Assembly (NCBI RefSeq): GCF_050003625.1
Contig: NC_134398.1
Span: 75,135,635 to 75,199,634, forward strand
From: Haematobia irritans
Lineage: Eukaryota; Arthropoda; Insecta; Diptera; Muscidae
Reading direction: 5' to 3'
DNA: 64,000 bases
The notes below the pieces were generated by a model, which was given only the letters and a program-made list of their open reading frames with translations, made no database searches and was not told the origin of the DNA. Below, one piece after another: positions 10,913 through 23,419 of the stretch. How positions within the stretch are numbered: the stretch's first letter is position 1; each line of letters begins with the position of its first letter. Made by a program: the position numbers and the translations under genes.

Positions 10913-11668
10913 TTGGCATGCAAAAATTGGTCCACATCGGTCCATAATTGTATATATACGGCCTCAAACTCCCATGCAAAAATTGGCCGATATCGGTCCA
11001 TAATTATATATAGGCCCTATATAAATCGATCCCAAGATTTGACCTCCGGAGCCCCTTGGAAGAGCAAAATTCTTCCCATTCGGTTGAAATTTGGTACGTG
11101 ATGTTAGTATATGGTATCCAACAACCATGCAGGAATTGGTTCCTATCATTCCATAATTATATATAGCTCCCATGTGGTGGTAGTATATGATATTTAACAA
11201 CTATGCCAAAAGTGGTCCATATTAGTCCATAATCATATATAGCCCCCCATATAAACCGATCCCGAGATTTGGTTTTGGAGCCTCTTGGAGGAGCAAATTT
11301 CATCCGATTGAGTTGAAATTTGGTATATTGTTCCCAATCACAGAAAAATTGGTCCATATCAAGTTCATAATTGTATATAGCCCCCATATAAGCGATCCCC
11401 ATATTTCAATTCTGGCTCTCTACGTACCGTGCAAAAAGTGCATATCGATTCGTAATTATTTGTAGACTTAACTATACATAATTTTTTGTCTACTATATAC
11501 CACGTATGGACTAACTCACAATTTAGAAAACGATGTTAAGAAGTTTTAACATACCACAACCCAATTAATTCGATTGTGAATGACAGTCTTTCGTAGAAGT
11601 TTTTACACAATCCACGGTAGAGGGTACAAAAGATTCGGCCTGGCCGAACTTACGGTCGTATATACTTG
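10913..11668 (+). repeat. Family A array, 5'-truncated, tail intact
   Basis: Four diverged 153-bp-type monomers (CATGCAAAAATTGGTCCA ... TATATAGCCCCCATATAA) are followed by the family A tail, GTAGAAGTTTTTACACAATCC, GGCCTGGCCGAACTTACGG, TATATACTTG. The same segment layout appears at 32405-33257. It begins abruptly after the BEL#1 remnant. No coding function is supported. Confidence 0.8.
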
Positions 11669-13417
11669 TTATACCCTGCGCCACACTGTGGAACAGGGTA
11701 TTATAAGTTAGTGCATATGTTTGCAACACCCAGAAGGAGACGAGATAGACACATGGTGTCTTTGGCAAAAATGCTCAGGGTGGACTCTTGAGTCGATATA
11801 GCGATGTCCGTCTGTCCGTCAACATATTTTTGTAATCAAAGTCTAGGTCGCATTTTTAGTCCAATCGACTTCAACTTTGGCACAAGTATGTGTTTTGGCT
11901 CAGAATAGATCCCTATTGATTTTGGAAGAAATCGGTTCAGATTAAGATATAGCTCCCATATATATTTCGCCCGATATGGACTTATATGGCCGCAGAAGCC
12001 AGAGTTTTACCCTAATTTGCTTAAAATTTTGCACAAGAAGAACAATTAGTACTAGAGTCAAGTGTGCCAAATTTTATTGAAATCGGTTCAGATTTAGATA
12101 TAGCTTCCATATATATCTTTCGCCCGATATGGACTAATACGGTCCCAGCAGCTAGAGTTTTACCCCAATTTGGTTGACATTTTGCCCTAGGAGTACAATT
12201 AGTAGTGTAGTCAAGTATGCCAAATTTTATTGAAATCGGTTCAGATTTAGATATAGCTCCCATATATAGCTTTCGCCAGATTTACACTTATATGACCACA
12301 GAGGCCAATTTTTTGCTCCGATTTAGTTGAAATTTTGCACAGGGTGTAGAATTAGCATTGTAGCTATGCGTGCCAAATTTGGTTGAAATCGGTTCAGATT
12401 TAGATATAGCTCCCATATATAGCTTTCGCCAGATTTACACTCATATGACCACAGAGGCCAATTTTTTGCTCCGATTTAGTTGAAATTTAGGACAGGGAGT
12501 AGAATTAGCATTGTAGCTATGGGTGCCAAATTTGGTTGAAATCGGTTCAGATTTAGATATAGCTCCCATATATAGCTTTCGCCAGATTTACACTCATATG
12601 ACCACAGAGGCCAATTTTTTGCTCCGATTTAGTTGAAATTTTGCACAGGGTGTAGAATTAGCATTGTAGCTATGCGTGCCAAATTTGGTTGAAATCGGTT
12701 CAGATTTAGATATAGCTCCCATATATATGTTTTCTGATTTCGACAAAAATGGTCAAAATACCAACATTTTCCTTGTAAAACCGCAACTGCTTAGTCGAAA
12801 AGTTGTAAAAATGACCCTAATTTTCCTAAACTTCTAATACATATATAACGAGCGATAAATCATAAATAAACTTTTGCGAAGTTTCCTTAAAATTGCTTCA
12901 GATTTAAATGTTTCCCATACACCCAGAAAAAAGTGCCTTCGAAACTAAAGGAAAAATTTTTCATCAACATAGTTTATCCATTTTATTTCCATTAAGGTAA
13001 ATTTTTGTGAGAAATAATAAAATTTACTTGTTTCAGTAAAAAAATCCTAAACTGTAAGCAGTTAGGAATAGTTCATTAACTAGAATAAGGCATGGAATTT
13101 TACTCATACTGTTTTCTTCACTGGGTATAAGAATTTCCTACTGAACAAGAAAATTTTATTAACCGATAACAAAGCATTCGTAAAAATAAACAAAAAACGA
13201 ACTAAAACCAAGTTTCCTCAAAATTAGTAAAATGTCTTATAAAATGATAATTGCGACTTCCTTTATAATAGAAACTTTTCATATATACGAACAACACTTG
13301 GCTTAGAAAAATATTTTAGTTCATTCGTACTAAGAAGTTTGCAATCCTTTCAAAACGTAAGGAAAAAAACTTGTTAGAATATAGGAAATTTTCCTATATT
13401 TCTATTGTCTACATGTA

Positions 13418-13481
13418 ATCGATACCTGTCATCGTAATCGATGTGTTTGCGCGTGGGTGTAATCGATATATTTGCGCGTGG
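13418..13481. promoter_or_regulatory. Cluster of ATCGAT (DRE-like) motifs
   Basis: Three copies of ATCGAT, each as TAATCGAT, sit at 13418-13423, 13437-13442 and 13462-13467. Two TTTGCGCGTGG repeats are interleaved with them. ATCGAT is the core of the DRE/BEAF-type element of fly housekeeping promoters. The three are the only such cluster in the window. Promoter function is inferred from motif density only. Confidence 0.4.
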
Positions 13482-13726
13482 TTTGTTTTTTTAGTTGGAA
13501 TCGCGTTGTTGTGGTATACTGAGAGATTGTTAAAAAATAATATGGTAAAATAATATAATAAATAGCAATTAAAATATATACAATATTTGTTATTTTAAAT
13601 TAGTGAGAAAATCTTTCGTTTTTTGAAAATAAATCTATCAATGTCGTGATGGTGTATAAAGGAAGAAAACACCAGCAGAATAATTACCCTTTCATTTGTC
13701 TTCATTTTGGAATCTTCAAATATCAG

Positions 13727-13788
13727 GTAATATTCAGTGACGCTAACCTTTTGTAACAAAAATGTTTTATCATTTTTTATATTTGTAG
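13727..13788 (+). other. Intron-like segment in the MITE
   Basis: ATATCAG precedes GTAATATTC at the donor. A CTAAC branch-like motif lies at 13743-13747, followed by a T-rich tract and TTTGTAG as acceptor. The length of 62 nt is the modal intron size in flies. It lies about 260 bp downstream of the ATCGAT cluster, as in the leader of a transcribed gene. No long ORF follows. Confidence 0.4.
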
Positions 13789-14358
13789 GTATTGAAATTG
13801 TAAAAGGAGGACAAAATCGTTAGGAAGCAACTTATTAAAAGTGAAAAGTACAAGAAGAAGATGAAAAAGTGCGTTTTACAGTTGATAATATCACATGGAA
13901 ATTGGAAATAGTGGAATAATAAACTAATATTTCAAGGACAGTCAATGCTGTTGATACTTAATAAATATATTCAATATATTAATAAAACATGTCTTTTATT
14001 GAAGATAAAATTGCTTATATAAATAAATAAAATTGTATTTAAAAACGAAGGCAAGCAGTTCTAATTATGAAGTAAAAGTTTTACCACAAATATGTAAGAT
14101 TTGTCCAAATGAATGAAAAAATTTCAATAAAATCATTCCATATATGAATTCAAATCAGTTAAATTTTTTCATTCTGTAGTATAGTGGTACATAAATATAG
14201 GAAAATGTTAACTAATATATGGAATGCATTATACCTAATTTCTACGAAAATCACATCGTTCAAACAAGTAAAAATGTCTTTGGCGCTATACGAAGTTCAA
14301 CTTTCTTCACAATGAGTTCATTTTAACTTAAAGAAGTGGTCACTTTTTTTTGGGTGTA

Positions 14359-15627
14359 TTTATACCCTGCGCCACACTGTGGAACAGGGTATTATAAGTT
14401 AGTGCATATGTTTGTAACACCCAGAAGGAGACGAGATAGACACATGGTGTCTTTGGCAATAATGCTCAGGGTTGGTCCCCGATAATATAACCATCGATAT
14501 AACCATGTCCGTCTGTCCGTCCGTCTGTCTGTGAACACATTTTTGTGATCAAAGTCTAGGTCGCAATTTAAGTCCAATCGCCTTCAAATTTGGCACATGT
14601 TCCTAATTTGGGTCAGAATAGAACCCTATTGATTTTGGAAGAAATCGGTTCAGATTTTGATATAGCTCCCATATATATCTTTCTCCCGATATGCACTTAT
14701 ATGGACCCAGAAGCCAGAGTTTTATCCCGATTTGCTTGGAATTTTGCACAAAGAGTACAATTGGTAGTATAGTCAAGTGTGCAAAATTGGATTGAAATCG
14801 GTTCAGATTTAGATGTAGCTCCCATATATATCTTTCGCCCGATGTGGACTTATATGGCCCCAGAAGCCAGATTTTTGGCCGAATTTAGTTGAAATTTTGC
14901 ACTAGGAGTACAATTAGTAGTATAGTCAAGTGTGCAAAATTTGATTGAAATCGGTTCAGATTTAGATATAGCTCCCATATATATCTTTCGCCCGATATGG
15001 ACTAATATGGTCCTAAAAGCCAGAGTTTTGGCCCAATTTGGTTGAAATTTTGCACAAGGAGTAGATTTAGCATTGTAGCTATGAGTGCCAAATTTGGTTG
15101 AAATCGATTCAGATTTAGATATAGCTCCCATATATACATTTCGCCCGAAATGCACTTATATGGACCCAGAAGCCAGAGTTTTATCCCGATTAGCTTTTTG
15201 CACAAGGAGTACAATTGGTAGTATAGTCATGTGTGCCAAATTTGATTGAAATCGGTTCAGATTTAGATATAGCTTCCATATATATTTTTCGCCCGATATT
15301 GACTTATATGGCCCCAGAAGCCAGAGTTTTGGCCCAATTTGGTTGAAATTTTGCGCTAGGAGTACAATTAGTAATATAGTTATGTGTGCCAAATTTGATT
15401 GAAATCGCTTTAGATTTAGATATAGCTCCCATATATATGTTTTTCTGATTTCGACAAAAATGGTCAAAATTCCAACATTTTCCTTGTAAAACCGCCACTG
15501 CTTAGTCGAAAAGTTATAAAAATGACTCTAATTTTCCTTAACATCTAATACATATATCGAGTGATAAATCATAAATAAAATTTTGCGAAGTTTCCTTAAA
15601 ATTGCTTCAGATTTAAATGTTTCCCGT
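14359..15627 (+). repeat. Family B unit 2
   Basis: A complete head (hairpin TTATACCCTGCG...CAGGGTATTATA), GTCY tract at 14507-14531, five to six monomers of about 153 bp, then the tail ending GATTTAAATGTTTCCCGTA. It directly abuts unit 3 head to tail. No coding capacity is supported: the frames on both strands are repeats of one monomer. Confidence 0.85.
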
Positions 15628-16224
15628 ATTTATACCCTGCGCCACACTGTGGAACAGGGTATTATAAGATAGTGCATACACCCTCACAAAAAATCGCTTC
15701 TGTAACATATACTCCCGAACATATTTTGCTTCAAGCATATACATTTTTGGGTATTGCCCAAACATTTATATGTTTGATCTCTTCCAATATATAATATGTT
15801 TGAAAGCATATTGGTCTAAACAATATATGTTTGGGTAGTCTAAGTTCCAAACATTTTGTATTTTTGCATCCAAATTCAATAATGTTGCCTTCCAAAAAAC
15901 AATATGTTATTATGTGAACATATAATATGTTTGGAAGCATTTTGCACCCAAAAATATTATACTCTTAAAAAAATTCTCCCAAACAATATTGTGCTCAAAA
16001 TTTTATTTATTTATTTATATATTTACAATCATAATGAATTATGAAAATAAACAGGTAATATAGGTGCTAACAACATAGGTTTTCGACCTGAATGCTCAAA
16101 ATTTTGTTTCTGCCTAATTGTATATTCCCCCACATCTTTCTCACTTCCACGAGATTATTTAGTTCTTAGCACCTTTTTCTGTAATACAAACATTGTAGAA
16201 GAAATTATTCAATTTTATGATTTT

Positions 16225-18466
16225 TTATACCCTCCATCATAGGATGGGGGTATATTAACTTTGTCATTCCGTTTGTAACACATCGAAATATTGCTCTAAG
16301 ACCCCATAAAGTATATATATTCTGGGTCGTGGTGAAATTCTGAGTCGATCTAAGCATGTCCGCCCGCCCGTCCGTCCGTCCGTCTGTTGAAATCACGCTA
16401 ACTTCCGAAAGAAACAAGCTATCGACTTGAAACTTGGCACAAGTAGTTGTTATCGATGTAGGTCGGATGGTATTGAAAATGGGCCATATCGGTCCACTTT
16501 TACGTATAGCCCCCATATAAAGGGACCCTCAGATTTGGCTTGTGGAGCCTCTTCCAGAACCATATTTCATCCGATCCGGCTGAAATTTGGTATATGATGT
16601 TGGTATGCAATCATGCAAAAATTGGTCCACATCGGTCCATAATTATATATAGCCCCCATATAAACCGATCCCCAGATTTGGCTTGTGGAGCCTCTAAGAG
16701 AAGCATATTTCATCCGATCCGGCTGAAATTTGGTACATGGTGTTGGTATGTGGTCTCTAACAATCATGCAAAAATTGGTCCACATCGGTCCATAATTATA
16801 TATAGCCCCCATATAAACCGATCCCCAGATTGGCTTGCGGAGCCTCAAAGAGAAGCAAATTTCATCCGATCCGGCTGAAATTTGGTACATGATGTTGGTA
16901 TATGGTCTCTAACAACCATGCAAAAATTGGTCCATATCGGTCCTTAATTATATATAGCCCCCATATAAACCGATCCCCAGATTTGGCTTGTGGAGCCTCT
17001 AAGAGAAGCATATTTCATCCGATCCGGCTGAAATTTGGTACATGGTGTTGGTATATGGTCTCTAACAATCATTCAAAAATTGGTCCACATGGGTCCATAA
17101 TTATATATAGCCCTCATATAAACCGATCCCCAGATTTGGCTTGCTGAGCCTCAAAGAGAAGCAAATTTCATCCGATCCGGCTGAAATTTGGTACATGATG
17201 TTGGTATATGGTCTCTAACAATCATGCAAAAATTGGTCCACATCGGTCCATAATTATATATAGCCCCCATATAAACCGATCCCCAGATTTGGCTTGCGGA
17301 GCCTCAAATAGAAGCAAATTTCATCCGATCCGGCTGAAATTTGGTACATGATGTTGGTATATGGTCTCTAACAACCATGCAAAAATTGGTCCATATCGGT
17401 CCTTAATTATATATAGCCCCCATATAAACCGATCCCCAGATTTAGCTTGCGGAGCCTCAAAGAGAAGCAAATTGCATCCGATCCGGCTGAAATTTGGTAC
17501 ATGGTATTGGTATATGGTCTCTAACAACCGTGCAAAAATTGGTCCACATCGGTCCATAATTATATATAGCGCCCATATAAACCGATCCCCAGATTTGGGT
17601 TGCGGAGCTTCAAAGAGAAGCAAATTGCATCCAATCCAGTTGTAATTTGGAACATGGTGTTAGTATATGATCTTTAACAACCGTGACTGAATTGGTCCAT
17701 ATCGGTCCATAATTATATATAGCCCCCATATAAAACATTCTCCAGATTTGACCTCCGGAGCCTCTTGGAGGAGCAAAATTCATCCGATCCGGTTCAAATT
17801 AGGAACGTGGTGTTAGTATATGGTTGGACCAAAATTGGTCCAATCACACAAAAATTGGTCCATATCGGTTCATAATCATGGTTGCCACTAGAGCAAAAAT
17901 AATCTACCAAAATTTTATTTCTATTGAAAATTTTATCAAAATTTTATTTCTATAGAAAATTTTGTCAAAAATTTATTTCTATAGAAAATTTTGTCAAAAT
18001 TTTATTTCTAGAGAAAATTTTGTTAAAATTTTATTCGGTTCATAATAAAATGTTCATTATTGTCAAAATTTTATATCTATAGAAAATTTTGTCAAAATTT
18101 TATTTCTAAAGAAAATTTTGTTCAAATTTTATTCGGTTCATAATCATGGTTGCCACTCGAGCCAAAAATAATCTACCAAGATTTTATTTCTATAGAAAAT
18201 TTTGTCAAAAGTTTATTTCTATAGAAAATTTTGTTAAAATTTTATTTCTGTGGAAATTTTTGTCAAAATTTTCTTTCTATAGAAAATTTTGTCATACAAT
18301 TTAGAAGATGGTGTTAGGAGGTTTAAGATGCCTTGCCATCGGCAAGCGTTACCGCAACTTAAGTAATTCGATTGTGGATGGCAGTGTTTAGAAGAAGTTT
18401 CTACGCAATCCATGATGGAGGGTACATAAGCTTCGGCCTGGCCGAACTTACGGCCGTATATACTTG
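16225..18466 (+). repeat. Family A copy 2, full length
   Basis: This is the best intact A element: hairpin head TTATACCCTCCATCATAGG, TATATATATTC block, core, (GTCC)n block at 16358-16384, and monomers with an exact 153-bp period (TAGCCCCCATATAAACCGAT at 16651, 16804, 16956, 17109 and 17262). A block of 29-bp ATTTTATTTCTATAGAAAAT repeats follows (17880-18290), then the tail GGCCTGGCCGAACTTACGG to ACTTG. No target duplication is apparent. Confidence 0.88.
17880..18295 (+). repeat. 29-bp minisatellite of family A
   Basis: Imperfect tandem copies of AAAATTTTATTTCTATAGAA plus AATTTTGTC. One internal duplication repeats the CGGTTCATAATCATGGTTGC leader. The same block occurs in the composite A element (28300-28434 and 30971-31235) and inverted at 39491. 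Confidence 0.85.
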
Positions 18467-18477
18467 TTTATTTTAAT

Positions 18478-18560
18478 TTTACCTTTTGCCGGACGGGGAT
18501 TCGAACAGCGGACCACACAGTTTGTAAGGATCAAAGAAGTAGCTGATCAATTGCCCAAGG
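18478..18560 (-). repeat. tRNA-like sequence in MITE E
   Basis: The minus strand contains GTCCGCTGTTCGAATCCCCG, a good RNA polymerase III B-box (GTTCGAATCC) in a T-arm-like setting, ending GTCCGGCA. Upstream lies a weak A-box-like stretch. It resembles a SINE head or degraded tRNA rather than a functional tRNA, because no full cloverleaf can be drawn. Confidence 0.45.
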
Positions 18561-20186
18561 AAAAATAAAATGTTAATTTTGTAATAACAAGCAACAACCA
18601 CCAACTTAATTCAATATCGCTCCCTGTTAAATAGCGCTCCAAGCTACTAAACACATATATGTTTATAGGCTATTTCTAAATTAATATATGTTTGCATCCA
18701 AGCATATTATATTTACAAACATTTTATGTCCCAAACATAATATGTTCTAACATATTAACATATATGTCCAAAACATGTTATGCTAGCTTATGAACATTAT
18801 ATGCTTGCACTCAAAAATATTGTGTTTAAAAATTTGTGTTCCAAACATATAATGTTTATAGCCAAACATATGAAAAACAGTCTTTTTCATCCGTGTATGT
18901 GTGTAACACCCAGAAAGAGACGAGATAGACACATGGTGTCTTTGGCAATAATGCTCACGGTTGGTCCCCGAGTCGATATAACCATGTCCGTCTGTCCGTC
19001 CGTCCGTCTGTCTGTGAACACATTTTTGTGATCAAAGTCTAGGTCGCAATTTAAGTCCAATCGCCTTCAAATTAGGCACATGTTCCTAATTTGGGTCAGA
19101 AGAGAACCCTGAAATTGATTTTGGAAGAAATCGGTTCAGATTTAGATATAGCTCCCATATATATCTTTCGCCCGATATGCACTAATATGGACCCAGCAGC
19201 CCTAGTTTTATACCGATTTGCTTGAAATTTTGTATAAATATAACACTTAGTCGTATAGTCAAGTGTGCAAAATTTGATTGAAATCGGTTCAGATTTAGAT
19301 ATAGCTCCCATATGTATCTTTCGCCCGATATGGACTAATATGGTCCTAAAAGCCAGAGTTTTGGCCCAATTTGGTTGAAATTTTACACAGGGAGTAGATT
19401 TAGCATTGTAGCTATGCGTGAAATCGATTCAGATTTAGATATAGCTTTCGCCCGATTTACACTCATATGACCACAGAGGCCAATTTTTTACTCCGATTTA
19501 GTTGAAATTTTGCACAGGGAGTAGAATTAGCATTGTAGCTATGCTTGCCCAATTTGGTTGAAATCGGTTGAGATTTAGAAATAGCTCCCATATATATTTT
19601 TTTCTGATTTCGACAAACATGGTCAAAATACCAACATTTTCCCTCTTAAAATCACTTCGCCACACTGTGGAACAGGGTATTATAAGATAGTGCATATGTG
19701 TGTAACACCCAGAAAGAGGCGAGATAGACACATGGTGTCTTTGGCACTAATGCTCACGGTTGGTCCCCGAGTCGATATAATCATGTCCGTCTGTCCGTAC
19801 GTCCGCCCGTCCGTCCGTCTGTCTGTGAACACATTTTTGTGATCAAAGTCTAGGTCGCAATTTAAGTCCAATCGCCTTCAAATTTGGCACATGTTCCTAA
19901 TTTGGGTCAGAATAGAACCCTATTGATTTTGGAAGAAATCGGTTCAGATTTAGATATAGCTCCCATATATGTATTTCGCCCGATATGCACTAATATGGAC
20001 CCAGCAGCCCTAGCCCTATCATTAGCCCGATATGGACTAATATGGTCCTAAAAGCCAGAGTTTTGGCCCAATTTGGTTGAAATTTTACACAGGGAGTAGA
20101 TTTAGCATTGTAGCTATGCGTGAAATCGATTCAGATTTAGATATACCTCCCATATATAGCTTTCGCCCGATTTACACTCATATGAC

Positions 20187-21070
20187 TGTTTGAGGACTGC
20201 CTGTTTTGACAGCCCTGGAATTTGTCCAATGTGTAATGAGACAAATTTCTAACCCAATGGTCCGACTTGGGTATGCGAATTGTATAAAAATATAAAATAA
20301 AATTTTACCTTGAGTTGGGCCAACTTCCAACTTACGAGGCAATACACAAATGTAGTACTAATTTTCTCCTCTGAATGCTGCAGAGATATAGTCAACTTCA
20401 CTTCCAGTAGAAATTCAGTATAATCATGGAACACTATGAACTGCTACACTTAATATGTCTCTATGATAATGTTTATACTGATTTTCAATTTTTTACTGTC
20501 TCTGTGCACTACAATTTCCTGGCTCAAGTTTTCACAAATTATTTCAGAATAATTTTCGAATTATTCTCACTGTCTCTATTTGAATACACTTTGTTTCAAT
20601 TACTAAGAATGTCTCTCTGTGTAATTTACATATATCACACTTTCTGACCCGACTGTAATCAAACACGATTGTTCCACTTCAACACTTTCTCGAATATTAA
20701 TATTTTATTTGCCAAACTTCAAACTTCTAATGATATAAAATATGGGACAGTTATAATATATGTACATACGTATGTATATATCAGCTATTGTTTACATTAT
20801 TTACATGTTGATCATTGCCCCAAAGTGTTGCAACAACAATAACGAAAATATTGTGGGTAAAGAATTGAGAATGACATTTACGATATTAGTAGTAGGGATG
20901 TCAGTATGAGATACAAAAAATAGAGATTGCATATTAAGACTTGGATTCAATATAATTTCAAACAATTTTCAAGTTAAATTAAAATAAAATAAATATTTGA
21001 AGTTTCAAATACAAATGTTATACTAATAGCAATGAAACATAAAATAACAATAAATCATGATGATTTAACA
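20187..21070 (-). repeat. BEL#2 3' LTR
   Basis: An 884-bp LTR with terminal TGTT...AACA. It lies 27 bp beyond the integrase stop at 21098. The purine-rich stretch just outside it on the sense strand (CAATGGGGCCCGGCA) is a poor polypurine tract. It is the undamaged copy and serves as reference for the interrupted LTR at the other end. Confidence 0.95.
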
Positions 21071-21097
21071 TGCCGGGCCCCATTGAAACCCTTGATT

Positions 21098-23419
21098 TCA
21101 ATCAATTGGTAATTTCGCCAACTTTGTCACTGGACGTCTGAGTACATTATTAGGAGTCCGTACATCTGCAACTCTAGCATAACCATCAGCACCTGAGACA
21201 ATGTTCGTTACACGTCCAGTGATCCATTTCATCGGTGGGACATTATCTTCATGGATGATGACCATATCGTTGACCTTTAGATCTTGCTGCGGGGTTTGCC
21301 ATTTATGACGATGTTGAAGTTGAGCCAAATATTCTTTATGCCATCTGCGCCAGAAGTGCGATTTTACTGCAGAAATTCTTTGCCACGATTGCAGATGAGA
21401 GATATCTGAGTCAAAATGTGTTCTTTCTGGTAAACTGAGTAAAGGGCAACCAATTAAAAAATGTCCCGGTGTAAGGGCTTGAAGATCATTGGGGTCAGTA
21501 GAAGCTGGAGAAATTGGGCGAGAATTCATAACGGCCTCTATTTCCACTAAAGCTGTGGATAATTCTTCAAATGTCAGACGTGCATTTGGAAGAGTGCGAA
21601 ATAAGTGACCTTTCGCCGACTTGACCGCCGCCTCCCACAACCCACCAAAATGTGGTGCTCTGGGTGGGATAAATACGAATTGAATATGTTTTGAGACAGA
21701 AAACGATTCGATTTTTGATTTTGTTTCCTCTAAATGGAATTGTTTGTGGAACTCCTTTAACTTTGACTCAGCACCAATGAAATTTGTAGCATTATCGCAA
21801 TATATCTTGGATGGGAGACCTCTTCGTCCAATAAACCGCTTGAGAGCTGCTATGAAAGCATCACTCGTAAGGTCGGAAACTGCTTCGAGGTGGACTGCTT
21901 TTGTCGCAAAACAGACAAAAACAGCTATATACGATTTGTAGGGCGTTTTTCCTCTAATTCTGAGATACGTTGCAATCGGGCCAACAAAATCAACACCAAC
22001 AACCTGAAATGGGCGAGAGCCAGATACACGATCCTTTGGCAAATTTCCCATCACCTGAGTCAAAAGCTTTGGCGTATATCGAGTGCAATGTATGCAGTTA
22101 TAAACCACTTGTCTTGCTAACGAGCGACAATTGATGATCCAAAATGGTTGTTGTATTAATGACACCAGAGCTCTAGGGCCAGCATGGTAATTTGATTGGT
22201 GAAAATGATTTACCATGACTTTAACGAATGGGTCAGATTTAGGCAGGAGGAATGGAAACTTCATATCTTGGGGTAAGTCAGAATTTAGAAGTCGACCTCC
22301 AACACGAATTAATTCCACTCCATCTACTTCTTCTATGAAGAGAGCCAAAGACGATAAATGTTTAGATAAAGTCCCAGAGCTGGTTATTTGCTTAATTTCA
22401 TTCGAAAAATAGTGACGTTGAATCGCCCAAATAATACGGTGAAGTGAATGATTCAGTTCATCAGGAGATATAGTGAGGCAGTTTCTAAGTTTTTTCGACT
22501 GAAATCGGAAAATATATGAGAAAATTCTGAGGCATTTCAAATAGTTGCTAAATTTGTGAGCCGCTTGAACTACATATGGCACATCTTCTTGTTGCGCGAG
22601 TAAAATTGTTTTCCTTTTTTCTATCGTCATTTCTTCTTCGCTGACATTCGGACCATCAGATTCGGAAGATCGTAGAAACAATGGGCCATAAAACCAATTA
22701 GAATTCTCCAGTTCGATAACTGAGCAACCTCGTGACACTAAGTCTGCAGGATTTTGGTCTGTAGGTATATATCGCCAATCTATATCATTTGATAAATTTT
22801 GGATTTCAGAAACTCTATTACCGACGAAAGTTGATAAAGTTGATGAATGAGTTCTGATCCAATGTAATGTAATTTGCGAGTCAGACCAAAAATTTATTTT
22901 TGAAATCGAAAAATCGAAATGATTTTTTAGTTGATTCCAAAAAATTGCAAGTAAATGTGATGCGCACAATTCTAACCGGGGCAAAGATCTTGTTTTTAGT
23001 GGGGCAACTCTAGATTTTGAAGCTACCAGATTTGTAACAACATTGCCGAATGAATCGATGCATCGGAAATAGAGACAACAACCATACGCTTTAGTAGAGG
23101 CATCTCCAAATCCATGTACTTGAAGATCAATCAAATTGGTTAAACGAATGAATCGAAAAATTTTTAATTGGGGTAGATTATGGTAATCAGCCAAAATATT
23201 AGTCCAAGCACTATCAATTTCTTGAGGCACAGATTCATCCCAATCACATTTTAAAATCCAAAGTTTCTGTAGCAAAATTTTTGATGTAATGATTAGAGGG
23301 CTGATTAGCCCCATTGGATCAAAAAGCGTAGATGTAAGAGACAGAATTGTTCTTTTCGTATTATGTGAATACGATTTTAATGGGCGAAATTCAAAGTGGA
23401 AAGTATTATCAGAGGTGTA
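21098..23419 (-). pseudogene. BEL#2 Pol: RT end, RNase H, integrase
   Basis: The open frame 23314-21098 (738 codons) continues in frame upstream to a TGA at 23420-23422, where BEL Pol normally has Trp. RNase H residues are visible in GFGDASTKAYG, LPRLELCA, NFWSDSQITLHW and NPADLVSRG. The integrase follows with a His/Cys zinc region (HQSNYHAGPR...CIHCTRYTPK), catalytic blocks GVDFVGP, YCDNATNF and GGLWEAAVK, and the C-terminal domain ending RRPVTKLAKL. All catalytic acidic residues are present, but the nonsense codon separates this part from RT. Confidence 0.92.

Larger units (their letters stand above)
12920..14356. mobile_element. TA-target MITE (1437 bp) with gene-like interior
   Basis: The ends CACCCAGAAAAAAGTG and CACTTTTTTTTGGGTG are inverted repeats flanked by a TA duplication (12918-12919 and 14357-14358). 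The interrupted family B tail closes perfectly when the insert is removed. TA duplication and these termini fit Tc1/mariner-type MITEs. The interior is not simple: it has a cluster of ATCGAT motifs, a 62-nt intron-like segment and several AATAAA-like sites. No transposase frame is visible. Confidence 0.92.
11669..14358 (+). repeat. Family B unit 1, interrupted by a MITE in its tail
   Basis: Head TTATACCCTGCGCCACACTG forms a hairpin with GGAACAGGGTAT. It is followed by a short GTCCGTCTGTCC tract, then tandem monomers of 153-154 bp (TAGATATAGCTCCCATATATA ... GGTTGAAATCGGTTCAGATT). The tail (GAGCGATAAATCATAAATAAAC, GATTTAAATGTTTCCCATA) is split by the TA-target MITE at 12920. The next unit starts immediately after. 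Confidence 0.85.
15679..18895. mobile_element. TA-target MITE E carrying a complete A element
   Basis: It is flanked by TA (15677-15678 and 18896-18897) at a site where family B reads GTGCATATGTGTG uninterrupted elsewhere. The ends are imperfect inverted repeats (CACCCTCACAAAAAATCG against CACGGATGAAAAAGACTG). The body carries many subterminal repeats of the TATGTTTGG/CCAAACATA type on both sides. Its own sequence is 975 bp, and the remainder is family A copy 2. A tRNA-like block sits in its right part. Confidence 0.8.
15628..19655 (+). repeat. Family B unit 3, split by a nested MITE
   Basis: The head (15628-15678) continues at 18896 with TGTGTGTAACACCCAG after removal of the insert at 15679-18895. 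The joined sequence matches the intact unit at 19656. Several monomers and a shortened tail (CCAACATTTTCCCTCTTAAAATC) follow. Confidence 0.85.

Noticed and set aside
17880..18295. CRISPR-like array of 29-bp repeats
   Set aside because: The repeats are contiguous and imperfect with no spacers, in a eukaryotic repeat context.
21744..22412. Plus-strand ORFs of 60-76 codons inside BEL#2
   Set aside because: They are antisense to conserved RNase H/integrase coding sequence and carry no features of their own.
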